8,667 bases of DNA, from positions 1 through 8,667 of the forward strand of contig VBLD01000125.1 of the NCBI GenBank assembly GCA_005879205.1. The letters run 5' to 3'. Positions within the stretch are counted from its first letter, which is position 1. The number at the start of each line of letters is the position of its first letter. The stretch comes from Deltaproteobacteria bacterium (GTDB lineage: Bacteria; Desulfobacterota; Binatia; DP-6). The notes under the pieces are model-generated. The model did not search any database and had not been told where the DNA came from. It worked only from the letters and a program-made list of their open reading frames with translations. Below, piece after piece: positions 1 through 6,058 of the stretch. Made by a program: the position numbers and the translations under genes.

Positions 1-157
1 GCTGGGAGACACCCAGATTGAGGCCCGTGAAAGGCTTTATTAGTGCGACGCGTGCCACGGTGCGGTCACCCGCGAGAGAAACCCCCGTCACGGTAACCCG
101 AGGGCTCGAGAGGTGTCAACGGAAAATCGCGCGGGGGGCCCCCTGGACCACCATCCG
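1..157. other. Non-coding left edge with short inverted repeats
   Basis: I find no convincing gene on either strand here. The open frames that cross it have no recognisable motif and a composition like antisense or intergenic sequence. Two small symmetrical elements are visible: CTGGG at 2-6 paired with CCCAG at 12-16, and a perfect palindrome GGGGGCCCCC at 134-143. Neither is followed by a T-tract, so I do not call a terminator. The stretch lies downstream of the leftward acylation operon and of the HTH fragment, and may be the worn edge of an inserted element, but no element ends can be defined. Confidence 0.35.
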
Positions 158-250
158 TCAAGCCGCCCGCAGGCTTATTTCGAGGCCGAGAACCTCCGAA
201 AGCCGTTTGAGGCTCTTCAGGGTTGGGTTGCTCTTCCCAGGCACGTACAA
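158..250 (-). pseudogene. Fragment of an XRE/HigA-like antitoxin DNA-binding domain
   Basis: Read leftward from a TTG at 250 to a TGA at 160-158, this frame gives about 30 residues containing GKSNPTLKSLKRLSEVLGLE. The pattern GxxNPTLxxLxRLxxxLGL is typical of the C-terminal half of helix-turn-helix domains in XRE-family and chromosomal addiction-module antitoxins. Upstream in the same frame (to about 285) the peptide SSRRIARLY could be the recognition helix, but nothing further resembles the rest of the domain and there is no good start. A neighbouring frame carries a helix-like stretch (PKTVVAQNRALVRAW), so a frameshift in an old antitoxin gene is possible. It lies immediately downstream of the SGNH gene on the same strand. 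I read it as a remnant. The identification rests on a short motif. Confidence 0.35.
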
Positions 251-321
251 GCGCGCGATTCTGCGCGACGACCGTTTTCGGATCCCGCGTAGGCCTTGCG
301 GCTGCGGAAGGCGAGCTAGCC

Positions 322-1530
322 CTAGGGAGGCGTAACCCCGAGCACGGGCCTGAGCGCGTCGGCGAGCGCATCGCCGACGGTCAGCGACCCGAGCCGGTTC
401 AGGTGGGTGTCCGCGATCGGGTTGTACGTGAGCCCGCCGACGTCGGTTTCGCGCCGGAGCGTTGCAGTCAGGTCGACGAAGCGGACGCCAGCGTCGGTCG
501 TGAGCGTTCGCACGAGTTCCGGGAGGTCGGACCCGAGGATTGGCAGGGACTGGCCGTCGAGCGACGTCAGGTGGCCGTCGAGCACGCGCCGCTTGCAGGG
601 CATGTAGGCCAGCCAGGGGCGCAGGCCGAGCGCGCGCGCCGTCTCGCCCCAGCCGTGGATCGCATCGGCGAGGATCGACTTGGCCTCCGCGGGGAGCTCG
701 CGGGTGCCCGGAGCATAGTCGAGCGTGACGGCCACCTGCGTGGCTCCCGAGTGGAAGTACGCGTTTGCGTGGGTCATGGCCTCGGCATTCGGAGCGGCTT
801 GGCGAACGTTCGGACGCGCTCGCGTGAGCAACCGGTACGCCGCCTTCAACAACGAGGATTGCTTCGGCAGGGTTTCGAGACGGGACGGGCCCGGATCGGC
901 CCGGCCCGCCGCGTCCGGCCGCGCCGCATTCTCCAGGCGCTGATGCTCGAAGGCCATCTCGAGCACGTCGTTGCCCTCGAAGAAGACGACGACGGCATCG
1001 GTGGTGCTCGCGGACTTGCCGTACGCTTTCAAGTAGAAGGTCTGCGTGAAGGTCGAGGTGTAGCTGACCCCGAGGTTCTTCACCCGGAGCTTCAGGAGAT
1101 TCCCGAGGCGTGTGGTGAAGAGGTCCTCGTACGAAAGGAAGCCGAGCTCCGTGAACGAATCGCCCGCCACGGCGATCTCCCAGTCGTGCAGGTCGGGCGG
1201 ATTGCGGAATCCCAGGCTGTCGTACGTGACCAAGACGACCGGCTCGTCGCGGTAGGCACCGTCGACTCCGCCGTTCATCCGGTACGCCGTCTCGAGCACC
1301 TGCCCCTGCCAGCGATCCGGCCCCGGCCGTCGGAAGAACGCCGGTCCGACCGGTACGACGGGTTGCCGCAGGAAGATGGGGATCTTGTTGAAGGCGCGCG
1401 CCTTGAACTCGAAGTCGAAGCCCGCGAGCCGAAAGCCGATCTCGAGCGCGAGGACCGTGACGACCACCGTCAGCAGCGCGATCGCCGGACCAGCCAGCCG
1501 CAACGATCTCGCCTGCGGCGTCGTGCTCAC
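322..1530 (-). CDS. Membrane-anchored SGNH/GDSL transferase of the MBOAT acylation operon (AlgJ/DltD-like role)
   Basis: The protein is about 402 residues. An N-terminal hydrophobic segment (about 13-36) should anchor it, with the rest outside the cytoplasm. SGNH-family blocks are visible: GDS at 123-125 (nucleophile Ser125 in VAGDSFTE), GND at 186-188 in VVFFEGND, and a D-T-H dyad at 374-376 followed by LNRLG. This is the set of catalytic elements of AlgX/AlgJ-type polysaccharide O-acetyltransferases and, more broadly, of DltD. In such systems the serine takes the acyl group passed on by the MBOAT and moves it to a polymer or other acceptor. Two GTG codons are possible starts, 1536 (forming a GTGA overlap with the MBOAT stop) and 1530. 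I prefer 1530 because GGAG lies 7 nt ahead of it but only 1 nt ahead of 1536. It is the last gene of the leftward unit. The acceptor cannot be told from sequence, and an esterase role is possible. Confidence 0.88.
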   Translation of the reverse strand: MSTTPQARSLRLAGPAIALLTVVVTVLALEIGFRLAGFDFEFKARAFNKIPIFLRQPVVPVGPAFFRRPGPDRWQGQVLETAYRMNGGVDGAYRDEPVVLVTYDSLGFRNPPDLHDWEIAVAGDSFTELGFLSYEDLFTTRLGNLLKLRVKNLGVSYTSTFTQTFYLKAYGKSASTTDAVVVFFEGNDVLEMAFEHQRLENAARPDAAGRADPGPSRLETLPKQSSLLKAAYRLLTRARPNVRQAAPNAEAMTHANAYFHSGATQVAVTLDYAPGTRELPAEAKSILADAIHGWGETARALGLRPWLAYMPCKRRVLDGHLTSLDGQSLPILGSDLPELVRTLTTDAGVRFVDLTATLRRETDVGGLTYNPIADTHLNRLGSLTVGDALADALRPVLGVTPP

Positions 1531-1532
1531 GA

Positions 1533-2699
1533 TCACGCTCCGACCAGACGACGGAGGTACGCGACAGCGCCCGGCACGTCGGTGACCACGAAGATCACGA
1601 ACAGCGCAAAGACGTTGAACGTGAGCGCCATGCTGATCGTGTAGGCGACGACGCTCTGCCGCCACCACCGGACGACGGTCCCTGGAAGCCGTCGACCGAG
1701 GTCGCGGGCGAGGATGCCAACCCATACCAGACCGAGGCCGTTCAGCAGCCCCCAGACCACGAAGTTCCACTGCAGCCCGTGCCACAGGCCGCAGAAGATC
1801 ATGGCGGCGAGCTGGCCCGTGGCCGCCGCCGGGCGGTCGCCGACGTCGTGCCGCATTAGCGCACGGGTGACCGGCACGAACAGATACAGGCGCAGCCAGC
1901 GGGTGAGCGTCATGTGCCAGCGCTGCCAGAGCTGGGTGAGGTTGCGGCGCACCAAGGGGTGGTCGAAGTTCTCCTCGATCTCGTAGCCGAAGAGCGCGCC
2001 GAGTCCGATGGCGACGTCGCTGAAGCCCGAGAAGTCGAGGTAGAAGCGTACGGTGACGGCGTAGAGCGCGAGGAGGAGCATACCGGCTCCGTGCTCGTGC
2101 GGCGACGCGACGATCGGGGCCGCCCACCGCCCGAGCTGCTCGGCGCCGACGATCGCCTTCAGCAGCCCGATGAGGATCCGCTCGAGCCCGCCGAATACCC
2201 GTACCTGGTCGAAGGCCGGGCGCTGGGTCCGGAAGTGCTCGAAGTCCTCCATCGGCCCGCTCGGGAAGGTCGGCAGGAACACGAGCCAGCCGAGGACCTC
2301 GGCGAAGCTGCCGCGGTAAGCGGGCTCCCGCGCCGTCTCGATCAGGAGACCCGCCGCCTTCAGGACGAGGTAGGAGGTCCCGAGGAGAGCGACGCCCGGC
2401 TGGGATGGCAGCGGCCCGCTACCCGGCGCCGCGCGCTTGTTCCAGACGAACAGCAGAGCCAGCGCGCAGAGACCCAGGAGCGCAAACGCCACGGAAACGC
2501 CCTGACGGCCCCGGCCGGCGAGCCGCATCTGCCCGAACACCCCGCCGGCCACGGCGAGAACGACCAGCGCCACCCGGAGGTCGAAGGTCGCGAGCGCCGC
2601 CAGGCTCGCGCCCGCGACCGCGGGCTGGCGAAGACGAGCCGGCACGAAAAGCCAGTAGGGCGCTGCCAGGACCAGCGCGGCCACCAGAGCCGTCAGCAT
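1533..2699 (-). CDS. MBOAT-family membrane O-acyltransferase (AlgI/DltB-like)
   Basis: This is a 388-residue polytopic membrane protein. Family hallmarks appear in order: GTSYLVLKA at 107-115, FLPTFPSGPM at 141-150, YLDFSGFSDVAIG at 220-232, NF..P....NLTQLWQRWHMTLTRWLR at 244-270, and GLWHGLQWNFVVWG at 304-317. His307 in WHG matches the invariant MBOAT histidine and His262 matches the second conserved one in the RWH motif. By analogy with AlgI, DltB and PatA it takes an acyl group from a cytoplasmic donor, here probably the acyl-ACP encoded upstream, and passes it across the membrane. It is shorter than most AlgI proteins and ends in YLRRLVGA, with no FIYxxF-type C-terminal shuttle motif, so it would need a separate shuttle partner. 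The ATG at 2699 has no clear Shine-Dalgarno and lies 39 nt after the ACP stop. The ACP stop is in the same frame, so no farther upstream start exists. Confidence 0.93.
   Translation of the reverse strand: MLTALVAALVLAAPYWLFVPARLRQPAVAGASLAALATFDLRVALVVLAVAGGVFGQMRLAGRGRQGVSVAFALLGLCALALLFVWNKRAAPGSGPLPSQPGVALLGTSYLVLKAAGLLIETAREPAYRGSFAEVLGWLVFLPTFPSGPMEDFEHFRTQRPAFDQVRVFGGLERILIGLLKAIVGAEQLGRWAAPIVASPHEHGAGMLLLALYAVTVRFYLDFSGFSDVAIGLGALFGYEIEENFDHPLVRRNLTQLWQRWHMTLTRWLRLYLFVPVTRALMRHDVGDRPAAATGQLAAMIFCGLWHGLQWNFVVWGLLNGLGLVWVGILARDLGRRLPGTVVRWWRQSVVAYTISMALTFNVFALFVIFVVTDVPGAVAYLRRLVGA
1538..1541 (-). promoter_or_regulatory. Ribosome binding site deciding the SGNH gene start
   Basis: GGAG on the minus strand lies inside the last codons of the MBOAT gene, with a 7-nt gap to the GTG at 1530. 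The MBOAT TGA (1535-1533) falls within that gap, so translation of the two genes is very likely coupled. The alternative GTG at 1536 would be only 1 nt from the motif. Confidence 0.6.
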
Positions 2700-2738
2700 G
2701 CGAGCGCCGCGTGATCGTGCACGATTTCGCGCAGTTCC

Positions 2739-2990
2739 TCAGGGCCTGGTCTTCGCACTCACGTAGGCGAGGATCCTCTCGATCGAGCCGAATTTCTCCG
2801 GCGTGATGTCGCGGTCGGGGATGCGGATGCCGGTCTGCCGCTCGACGAGTGTCGCGAGCCGGACCAGGCCGACCGAGTCGACGAGACCCGCCGCGACGAG
2901 CGGCGTGTCGAGGGCGGCGTCGTCCACGCCGAGCTCGGAGCCGAGGAACCGGCGGATCACGCTCTCCAGGTCACGAATGCTCGTGGTCAC
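2739..2990 (-). CDS. Acyl carrier protein (DltC-like role)
   Basis: This small acidic protein of 83 residues has the size and fold signature of a stand-alone carrier protein. The sequence GLVDSVGLVRL places the phosphopantetheine-accepting serine at Ser39 in the D-S-V/L motif at the start of helix 2. The later segment IPDRDITPEKFGSI matches the helix 2-3 region of ACP/PCP proteins, where ITPENF is common. It would carry the acyl group as a thioester between the acyl-AMP ligase encoded just upstream and the MBOAT encoded just downstream. The start is GTG at 2990, 15 nt after the ligase stop, with no obvious Shine-Dalgarno, so it is probably translated by coupling. The ligase stop is in frame upstream, which rules out a longer N-terminus. 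Which acyl group it carries is not visible. Confidence 0.9.
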   Translation of the reverse strand: MTTSIRDLESVIRRFLGSELGVDDAALDTPLVAAGLVDSVGLVRLATLVERQTGIRIPDRDITPEKFGSIERILAYVSAKTRP

Positions 2991-3005
2991 GAAGGCGGGC
3001 GTCGC

Positions 3006-4742
3006 TCAGTCCATGAGGCGGTCGGCGTAGCGACGCTGCGTCGCGCTCCGTGCGAGCTTGCCGCTCGTCGTCTTCTCGACACCGCCCGGCGGGACGAGGA
3101 TCACGTGGCGGAGGCCGAGCCCCGTCGCCCGGGTGATTTCGGCGCGGATCGTGTCCTCCAGACGGGTCAGTGTCGCCACGTCGGTTTCGCGCGTTTCGAC
3201 GACCGCGGCGATGTCCTCCGTGCCGCGGACCTCGTTCAGGACGCCGAACACCGCCGTGCATCCTTCGCGCACACCGGGAACGCGGTTGATGATGGTCTCC
3301 AGGTCGTGCGGCGCATACTTCTCGCCGCCGATCACGATGAGATCCTTCTCGCGCGAGACGAAGTGCAGGTGGCCATCCGCCAGGTACCCCCGGTCGCCGG
3401 TATCGAGCCAACCGTCGACGAGGATGCGCGCCGTGAGCTCGGCATCGTGATGGTAGCCGAGGAAGAGCGAGGTCGACCGGACCCAGATCTCGCCCACGTG
3501 GCGGTCGGGAAGCGGACGGCGGTCCGCGTCCCGGATCTGCAGCGTGCAGCCCGGGATGGCCCGTCCGACGGAGACCGAGGCGAGCCCGCCGCCGCGTCTC
3601 GGTCGTGCGACGTTCTCCGTCGCGAGCGCATCACGGTCGACGGTCTCGATGAGCGGCGGTTCGTCCGGTGCGTGGACCGTGGCGATGCAGACGTTCTCCG
3701 CCAGCCCCCACGTGGGGGTCATCGCCTCGCGCCTGAACCCGTACGCGGAGAAGCGCCGGGTGAAGTCCTCGATGGTGGAGGCGAGCGCGGGCTCCGAGCC
3801 ATTGGCGGCGACTCGCCAGCAGTAGAGATCGAGGCTGACGAGCTCCGCGTCCGGTAGGCGCCGCGCGCAGAGCGCGTAGGCGAAGTTGGGGGCGATCGAG
3901 AAGGCGCCGCGGTAGCGGTGGAGGGCCCACAGCCAGAGCGCCGGCTCGCGCATGAAGTCCATGGTCGGGATGAGCACGGCGGGCGTGCCGCCGAGGACGG
4001 GCATCAGGAAGGCATCGATGAGCCCCATGTCGTGGTAGAGCGGAATCCAGTTGACGCTCACGTCGGTCGACGTGAGGTCGAACGCGTCGCGGGTTGCGGC
4101 GATGTTGGCGAGGATCGCGCGATGCGAGAGGAGCACGCCCTTCTGGATGCCGGTAGAGCCCGACGAGTATTGCACCGTGGCGACGTCGTCGGGCGCGGCG
4201 GTCAACGGCGGTGGCGCGGCTTCGCTGCGAGCAACGTCTGCCGGTGTCAGCATGGTCACGTCGGGGAGAGCCGAGACATCGGCCTGAAATGCCTCCGCCA
4301 CTGCGGCATCGCAGTAGAGCGAGTGCGCCTCGGCCTGCCGGGCGAGCGCGCTCAGGTACGCCGCGTAGACGTGGCGATCCGCGAAGCGGTTGGAGGGGGG
4401 CGCGATGAGCCCCGGGATGCCGCCCGCGCGCATCACGCCGAAATACGCGGCCAGCAGCTCCGGTCCGGTGGGAAGGGCGAGCAGCACGAAACGGCCTGGC
4501 CGGAGTCCTCGGGCGACGAGGGCAGCTCCGACCTGGCCTGCCGCCCGCCAGAGCGTGCCGAGCGTGAGGAAACGCTCCCGGCGATCACGGTCGAGAACCA
4601 CGAGACACGGGTGATCGGGGAAGCCGGTGGCGAGCGTGGCGATCGCGTCGGTGAGGGTCTCGACGCGGTCGAGGAGCGTGCCGGGAACGGGACTCGCGGG
4701 CAGCCGAGTGACGTTCACGGTCGATACGTAAGACAGTTTCAT
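3006..4742 (-). CDS. Acyl-AMP ligase, fatty acyl-AMP ligase (FAAL) type, first gene of the leftward operon
   Basis: The protein is about 578 residues and belongs to the ANL (acyl-CoA synthetase/adenylation) superfamily. Its P-loop SSGSTGIQKG is at 193-202 and the WIPLYHDMGLI motif, characteristic of FAALs, at 232-242. NGSEP at 314-318 and TPTWGLAE at 342-349 also fit FAALs. The hinge region holds TGD at 448-450 and SREKDLIVIGGEKYAP at 463-478, and the catalytic C-terminal lysine is Lys562 in TSGK. FAALs activate fatty or related carboxylic acids to acyl-adenylates and load them on a carrier protein. The ACP gene follows 15 nt later, which fits. In a Dlt-like scheme it takes the place of DltA but does not look like a D-alanine ligase. 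The ATG at 4742 gives a typical length. A TTG at 4811 would add 23 unconserved residues and overlap the divergent gene. Neither has a clear Shine-Dalgarno. Substrate chain length is unknown. Confidence 0.92.
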   Translation of the reverse strand: MKLSYVSTVNVTRLPASPVPGTLLDRVETLTDAIATLATGFPDHPCLVVLDRDRRERFLTLGTLWRAAGQVGAALVARGLRPGRFVLLALPTGPELLAAYFGVMRAGGIPGLIAPPSNRFADRHVYAAYLSALARQAEAHSLYCDAAVAEAFQADVSALPDVTMLTPADVARSEAAPPPLTAAPDDVATVQYSSGSTGIQKGVLLSHRAILANIAATRDAFDLTSTDVSVNWIPLYHDMGLIDAFLMPVLGGTPAVLIPTMDFMREPALWLWALHRYRGAFSIAPNFAYALCARRLPDAELVSLDLYCWRVAANGSEPALASTIEDFTRRFSAYGFRREAMTPTWGLAENVCIATVHAPDEPPLIETVDRDALATENVARPRRGGGLASVSVGRAIPGCTLQIRDADRRPLPDRHVGEIWVRSTSLFLGYHHDAELTARILVDGWLDTGDRGYLADGHLHFVSREKDLIVIGGEKYAPHDLETIINRVPGVREGCTAVFGVLNEVRGTEDIAAVVETRETDVATLTRLEDTIRAEITRATGLGLRHVILVPPGGVEKTTSGKLARSATQRRYADRLMD

Positions 4743-4765
4743 TCGAGGAGCAAACCAGCCGCGCC

Positions 4766-4794
4766 TTGACAGGTCGTGGAGCGTGCCGTTACGC
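4766..4794 (+). promoter_or_regulatory. Possible sigma-70-type promoter in the divergent intergenic region
   Basis: A consensus -35 hexamer TTGACA lies at 4766-4771. A 17-nt spacer leads to TACGCG at 4789-4794, a weak -10. A start of transcription about 7 nt further on would fall at or next to the GTG at 4802, which would make the rightward mRNA leaderless. The perfect palindrome TGTCGACA at 4803-4810 overlaps that start and could be an operator, or chance. The -35 match is good and the rest is weak. I see no convincing promoter for the leftward operon. Confidence 0.25.
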
Positions 4795-4801
4795 GTCGGC
4801 C

Positions 4802-5929
4802 GTGTCGACAAATCGTGGTGCGGCCGGATCGCCGCTGACGTGGGGGCTCGCGCTTCTCTTCCTCGTTCCCATCGACGTCGCCATCACCCGCACGCCGCTG
4901 CTGTGGGGCCCGACCTCGTACGAGAATACGCACGACCTCCGGCTCGTGCAGCTCGCCGAGACCTACAAGACGGCGCGCAAGCTCTACGCGCCCGAGCGTC
5001 CGGCGCGCGTCCGGGTGGCGCTCCTCGGCGACTCGCGTCTGTGGTTCGCGGCGCACGAGCCGTACGTGGAGCGGCAGCTCCGGCGGCGGGCGCCGGAGCT
5101 CGACGTCCGGGTCGACACGCTCGCGGTCTTCGGCGCGCTCATCGGCGACATGGAGGTCATCTCGCGGCACCTCGACCGCCAGGCGCCGTCGGTCGTGGTG
5201 CTCGCCATCGGAGGACAGGAGCTCGTGCCCACGGCCGACGGCGAGCTACAGCACTGGCCGGCCCGCCTGCTGAGCGTCGGCTGGCGCGACGGGCCGCTGC
5301 CACCGGCGAGCCAGGCGGAGCGGCTCGACCGGTGGCTGCGCACCGTCTGGCCGCTCTACCGGTTTCACGAGTTTGCCCGGGCGGCGCTCGCGGACCGCAT
5401 CTTCCCCGGAACGCCTGCCGGCCGGCCGCTCCCCGACCACTTCTCCTCCAGCCGCGAGGTATTCGACTACTTCAGGACCGCGCAGGCCCCGGAGGTGGAA
5501 GCAGCCTATCGCGCATGGCGAGAGCATCCGAGCCTGCCCGCGTTCCTCGACTACGTCCTGGTCGGGCATCCCCTGCTGCCGTGGCGGCCGCGGGTCGCCG
5601 GCGACGCGCGGCCGGACGCGCGTGCCCTCGAGGTCCTCGACGCGCTGCTCGGACGCCTCCGGCGCCAACGGACGGCGGCCTTCGTGCTCCTTCTGCCGGA
5701 GAACCCGCTCCTCGACCTCGACACAGCGGGCGAGTACCACTCGCCCGGCTTCTCCGATCGGGTGGCAGACGCCGTCCGCGCCGTCGCCGCGCGACAAGGG
5801 ATCCGGGTCGTCGACGGGCGGCGCTGGATGCCGGCGGAGGCCTTCTACGACCTGCTTCACCTGATGCCCGATCTGAGCGGGTTCCAGGAGCCTCTCGCCG
5901 AGGAGATCCTTCGTGCCCTCCGAGGCTGA
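4802..5929 (+). CDS. Second, divergent SGNH-like membrane-anchored protein, partner of the DltX-like microprotein
   Basis: The protein is about 375 residues. A hydrophobic segment near 13-29 (LTWGLALLFLVPIDVAI) should act as an anchor or uncleaved signal. Then come ALLGDSRLWF with nucleophile Ser78 and, near the C-terminus, YDLLHLMPDLSGF with an Asp350-x-x-His353 pair, the usual SGNH block V arrangement also used by DltD. Block III is unusual: VVVLAIGGQE at 131-140 stands where GxND is normally found, so the oxyanion asparagine appears replaced. I chose the GTG at 4802 because it directly precedes the charged N-terminus and anchor; the frame is open back to a TTG at 4766. No Shine-Dalgarno is seen. 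The gene is divergent from the acyl-AMP ligase and its end overlaps the microprotein gene by 17 nt, like a DltD-DltX pairing. I infer a role in acyl transfer to the final acceptor. The family assignment is good, the exact role is not. Confidence 0.82.
   Translation: MSTNRGAAGSPLTWGLALLFLVPIDVAITRTPLLWGPTSYENTHDLRLVQLAETYKTARKLYAPERPARVRVALLGDSRLWFAAHEPYVERQLRRRAPELDVRVDTLAVFGALIGDMEVISRHLDRQAPSVVVLAIGGQELVPTADGELQHWPARLLSVGWRDGPLPPASQAERLDRWLRTVWPLYRFHEFARAALADRIFPGTPAGRPLPDHFSSSREVFDYFRTAQAPEVEAAYRAWREHPSLPAFLDYVLVGHPLLPWRPRVAGDARPDARALEVLDALLGRLRRQRTAAFVLLLPENPLLDLDTAGEYHSPGFSDRVADAVRAVAARQGIRVVDGRRWMPAEAFYDLLHLMPDLSGFQEPLAEEILRALRG
5901..5905 (+). promoter_or_regulatory. Ribosome binding site of the microprotein gene
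   Basis: AGGAG lies within the end of the upstream SGNH gene, 7 nt before the GTG at 5913. It is the best-placed Shine-Dalgarno sequence I found in the window and supports the 43-codon frame as a translated gene. Confidence 0.7.
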
Positions 5930-6044
5930 TCGGCCATCGATCGGCGCGATCATCCTGCGCGCGCTCGTCTACGCGCTCGCCATCACGGCGCTCGTGCTCT
6001 ACGTGCCGATCGAGCCTCACGTCTTCATCTACCAGGCGTTCTGA
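5913..6044 (+). CDS. DltX-like membrane microprotein with C-terminal FIYxxF acyl-shuttle motif
   Basis: This 43-codon gene encodes a short N-terminus (VPSEADRPSIG), one membrane-spanning segment (about 10-31, AIILRALVYALAITALVLYV), a short linker and the terminal hexapeptide FIYQAF followed directly by TGA. In the Gram-positive Dlt pathway the microprotein DltX has this architecture and ends in FIYxxF. The MBOAT protein DltB loads the acyl group on the tyrosine, here Tyr40, from which the SGNH protein DltD takes it. The MBOAT in this window has no such C-terminal motif, so this protein supplies the missing step. Translation from GTG at 5913 is supported by AGGAG 7 nt upstream, and the gene overlaps the SGNH gene by 17 nt. 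Arg16 lies within the proposed membrane segment, which is a little unusual. At this size it is easily missed by gene callers. The motif and context are strong; the function is inferred. Confidence 0.82.
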   Translation: MPSEADRPSIGAIILRALVYALAITALVLYVPIEPHVFIYQAF

Positions 6045-6058
6045 GCCGCGGCGGCTCA
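6042..6058. terminator. Hairpin at the end of the microprotein gene, possible terminator
   Basis: TGAGCCG (6042-6048) and CGGCTCA (6052-6058) form a perfect 7-bp inverted repeat with a 3-nt loop, and the repeat begins with the microprotein's stop codon. No run of T follows on either strand, so it is not a canonical intrinsic terminator. It sits between convergent transcription units, where a bidirectional transcript end would be expected, or it may simply protect the 3' end. Confidence 0.3.

Noticed and set aside
1..157. Possible insertion-sequence end, from the GTTGACACC-like and GGTGGTCCAG-like strings on the minus strand
   Set aside because: The resemblance to insertion-sequence termini is vague; no matching second end, target duplication or transposase is present in the window.
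223..1644. Long open frame on the plus strand opposite the SGNH and MBOAT genes
   Set aside because: It is rich in Arg, Glu and Val, has no domain or membrane pattern, and lies antisense to genes with clear catalytic motifs; it is a GC-rich shadow frame.
1537..2127. Upstream extension of the SGNH frame through the MBOAT gene
   Set aside because: The extension is Arg/Pro-rich without motifs and fully overlaps the MBOAT gene; the GGAG-GTG start at 1530 explains the gene better.
3105..3857. Plus-strand open frames opposite the acyl-AMP ligase (also 3918-4769)
   Set aside because: They are antisense to a protein with all ANL motifs in place and have low-complexity charged composition.
4743..4811. 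TTG at 4811 as the ligase start
   Set aside because: It adds residues not expected in the family and would overlap the divergent SGNH gene; the ATG at 4742 gives a normal length, though no Shine-Dalgarno settles it.
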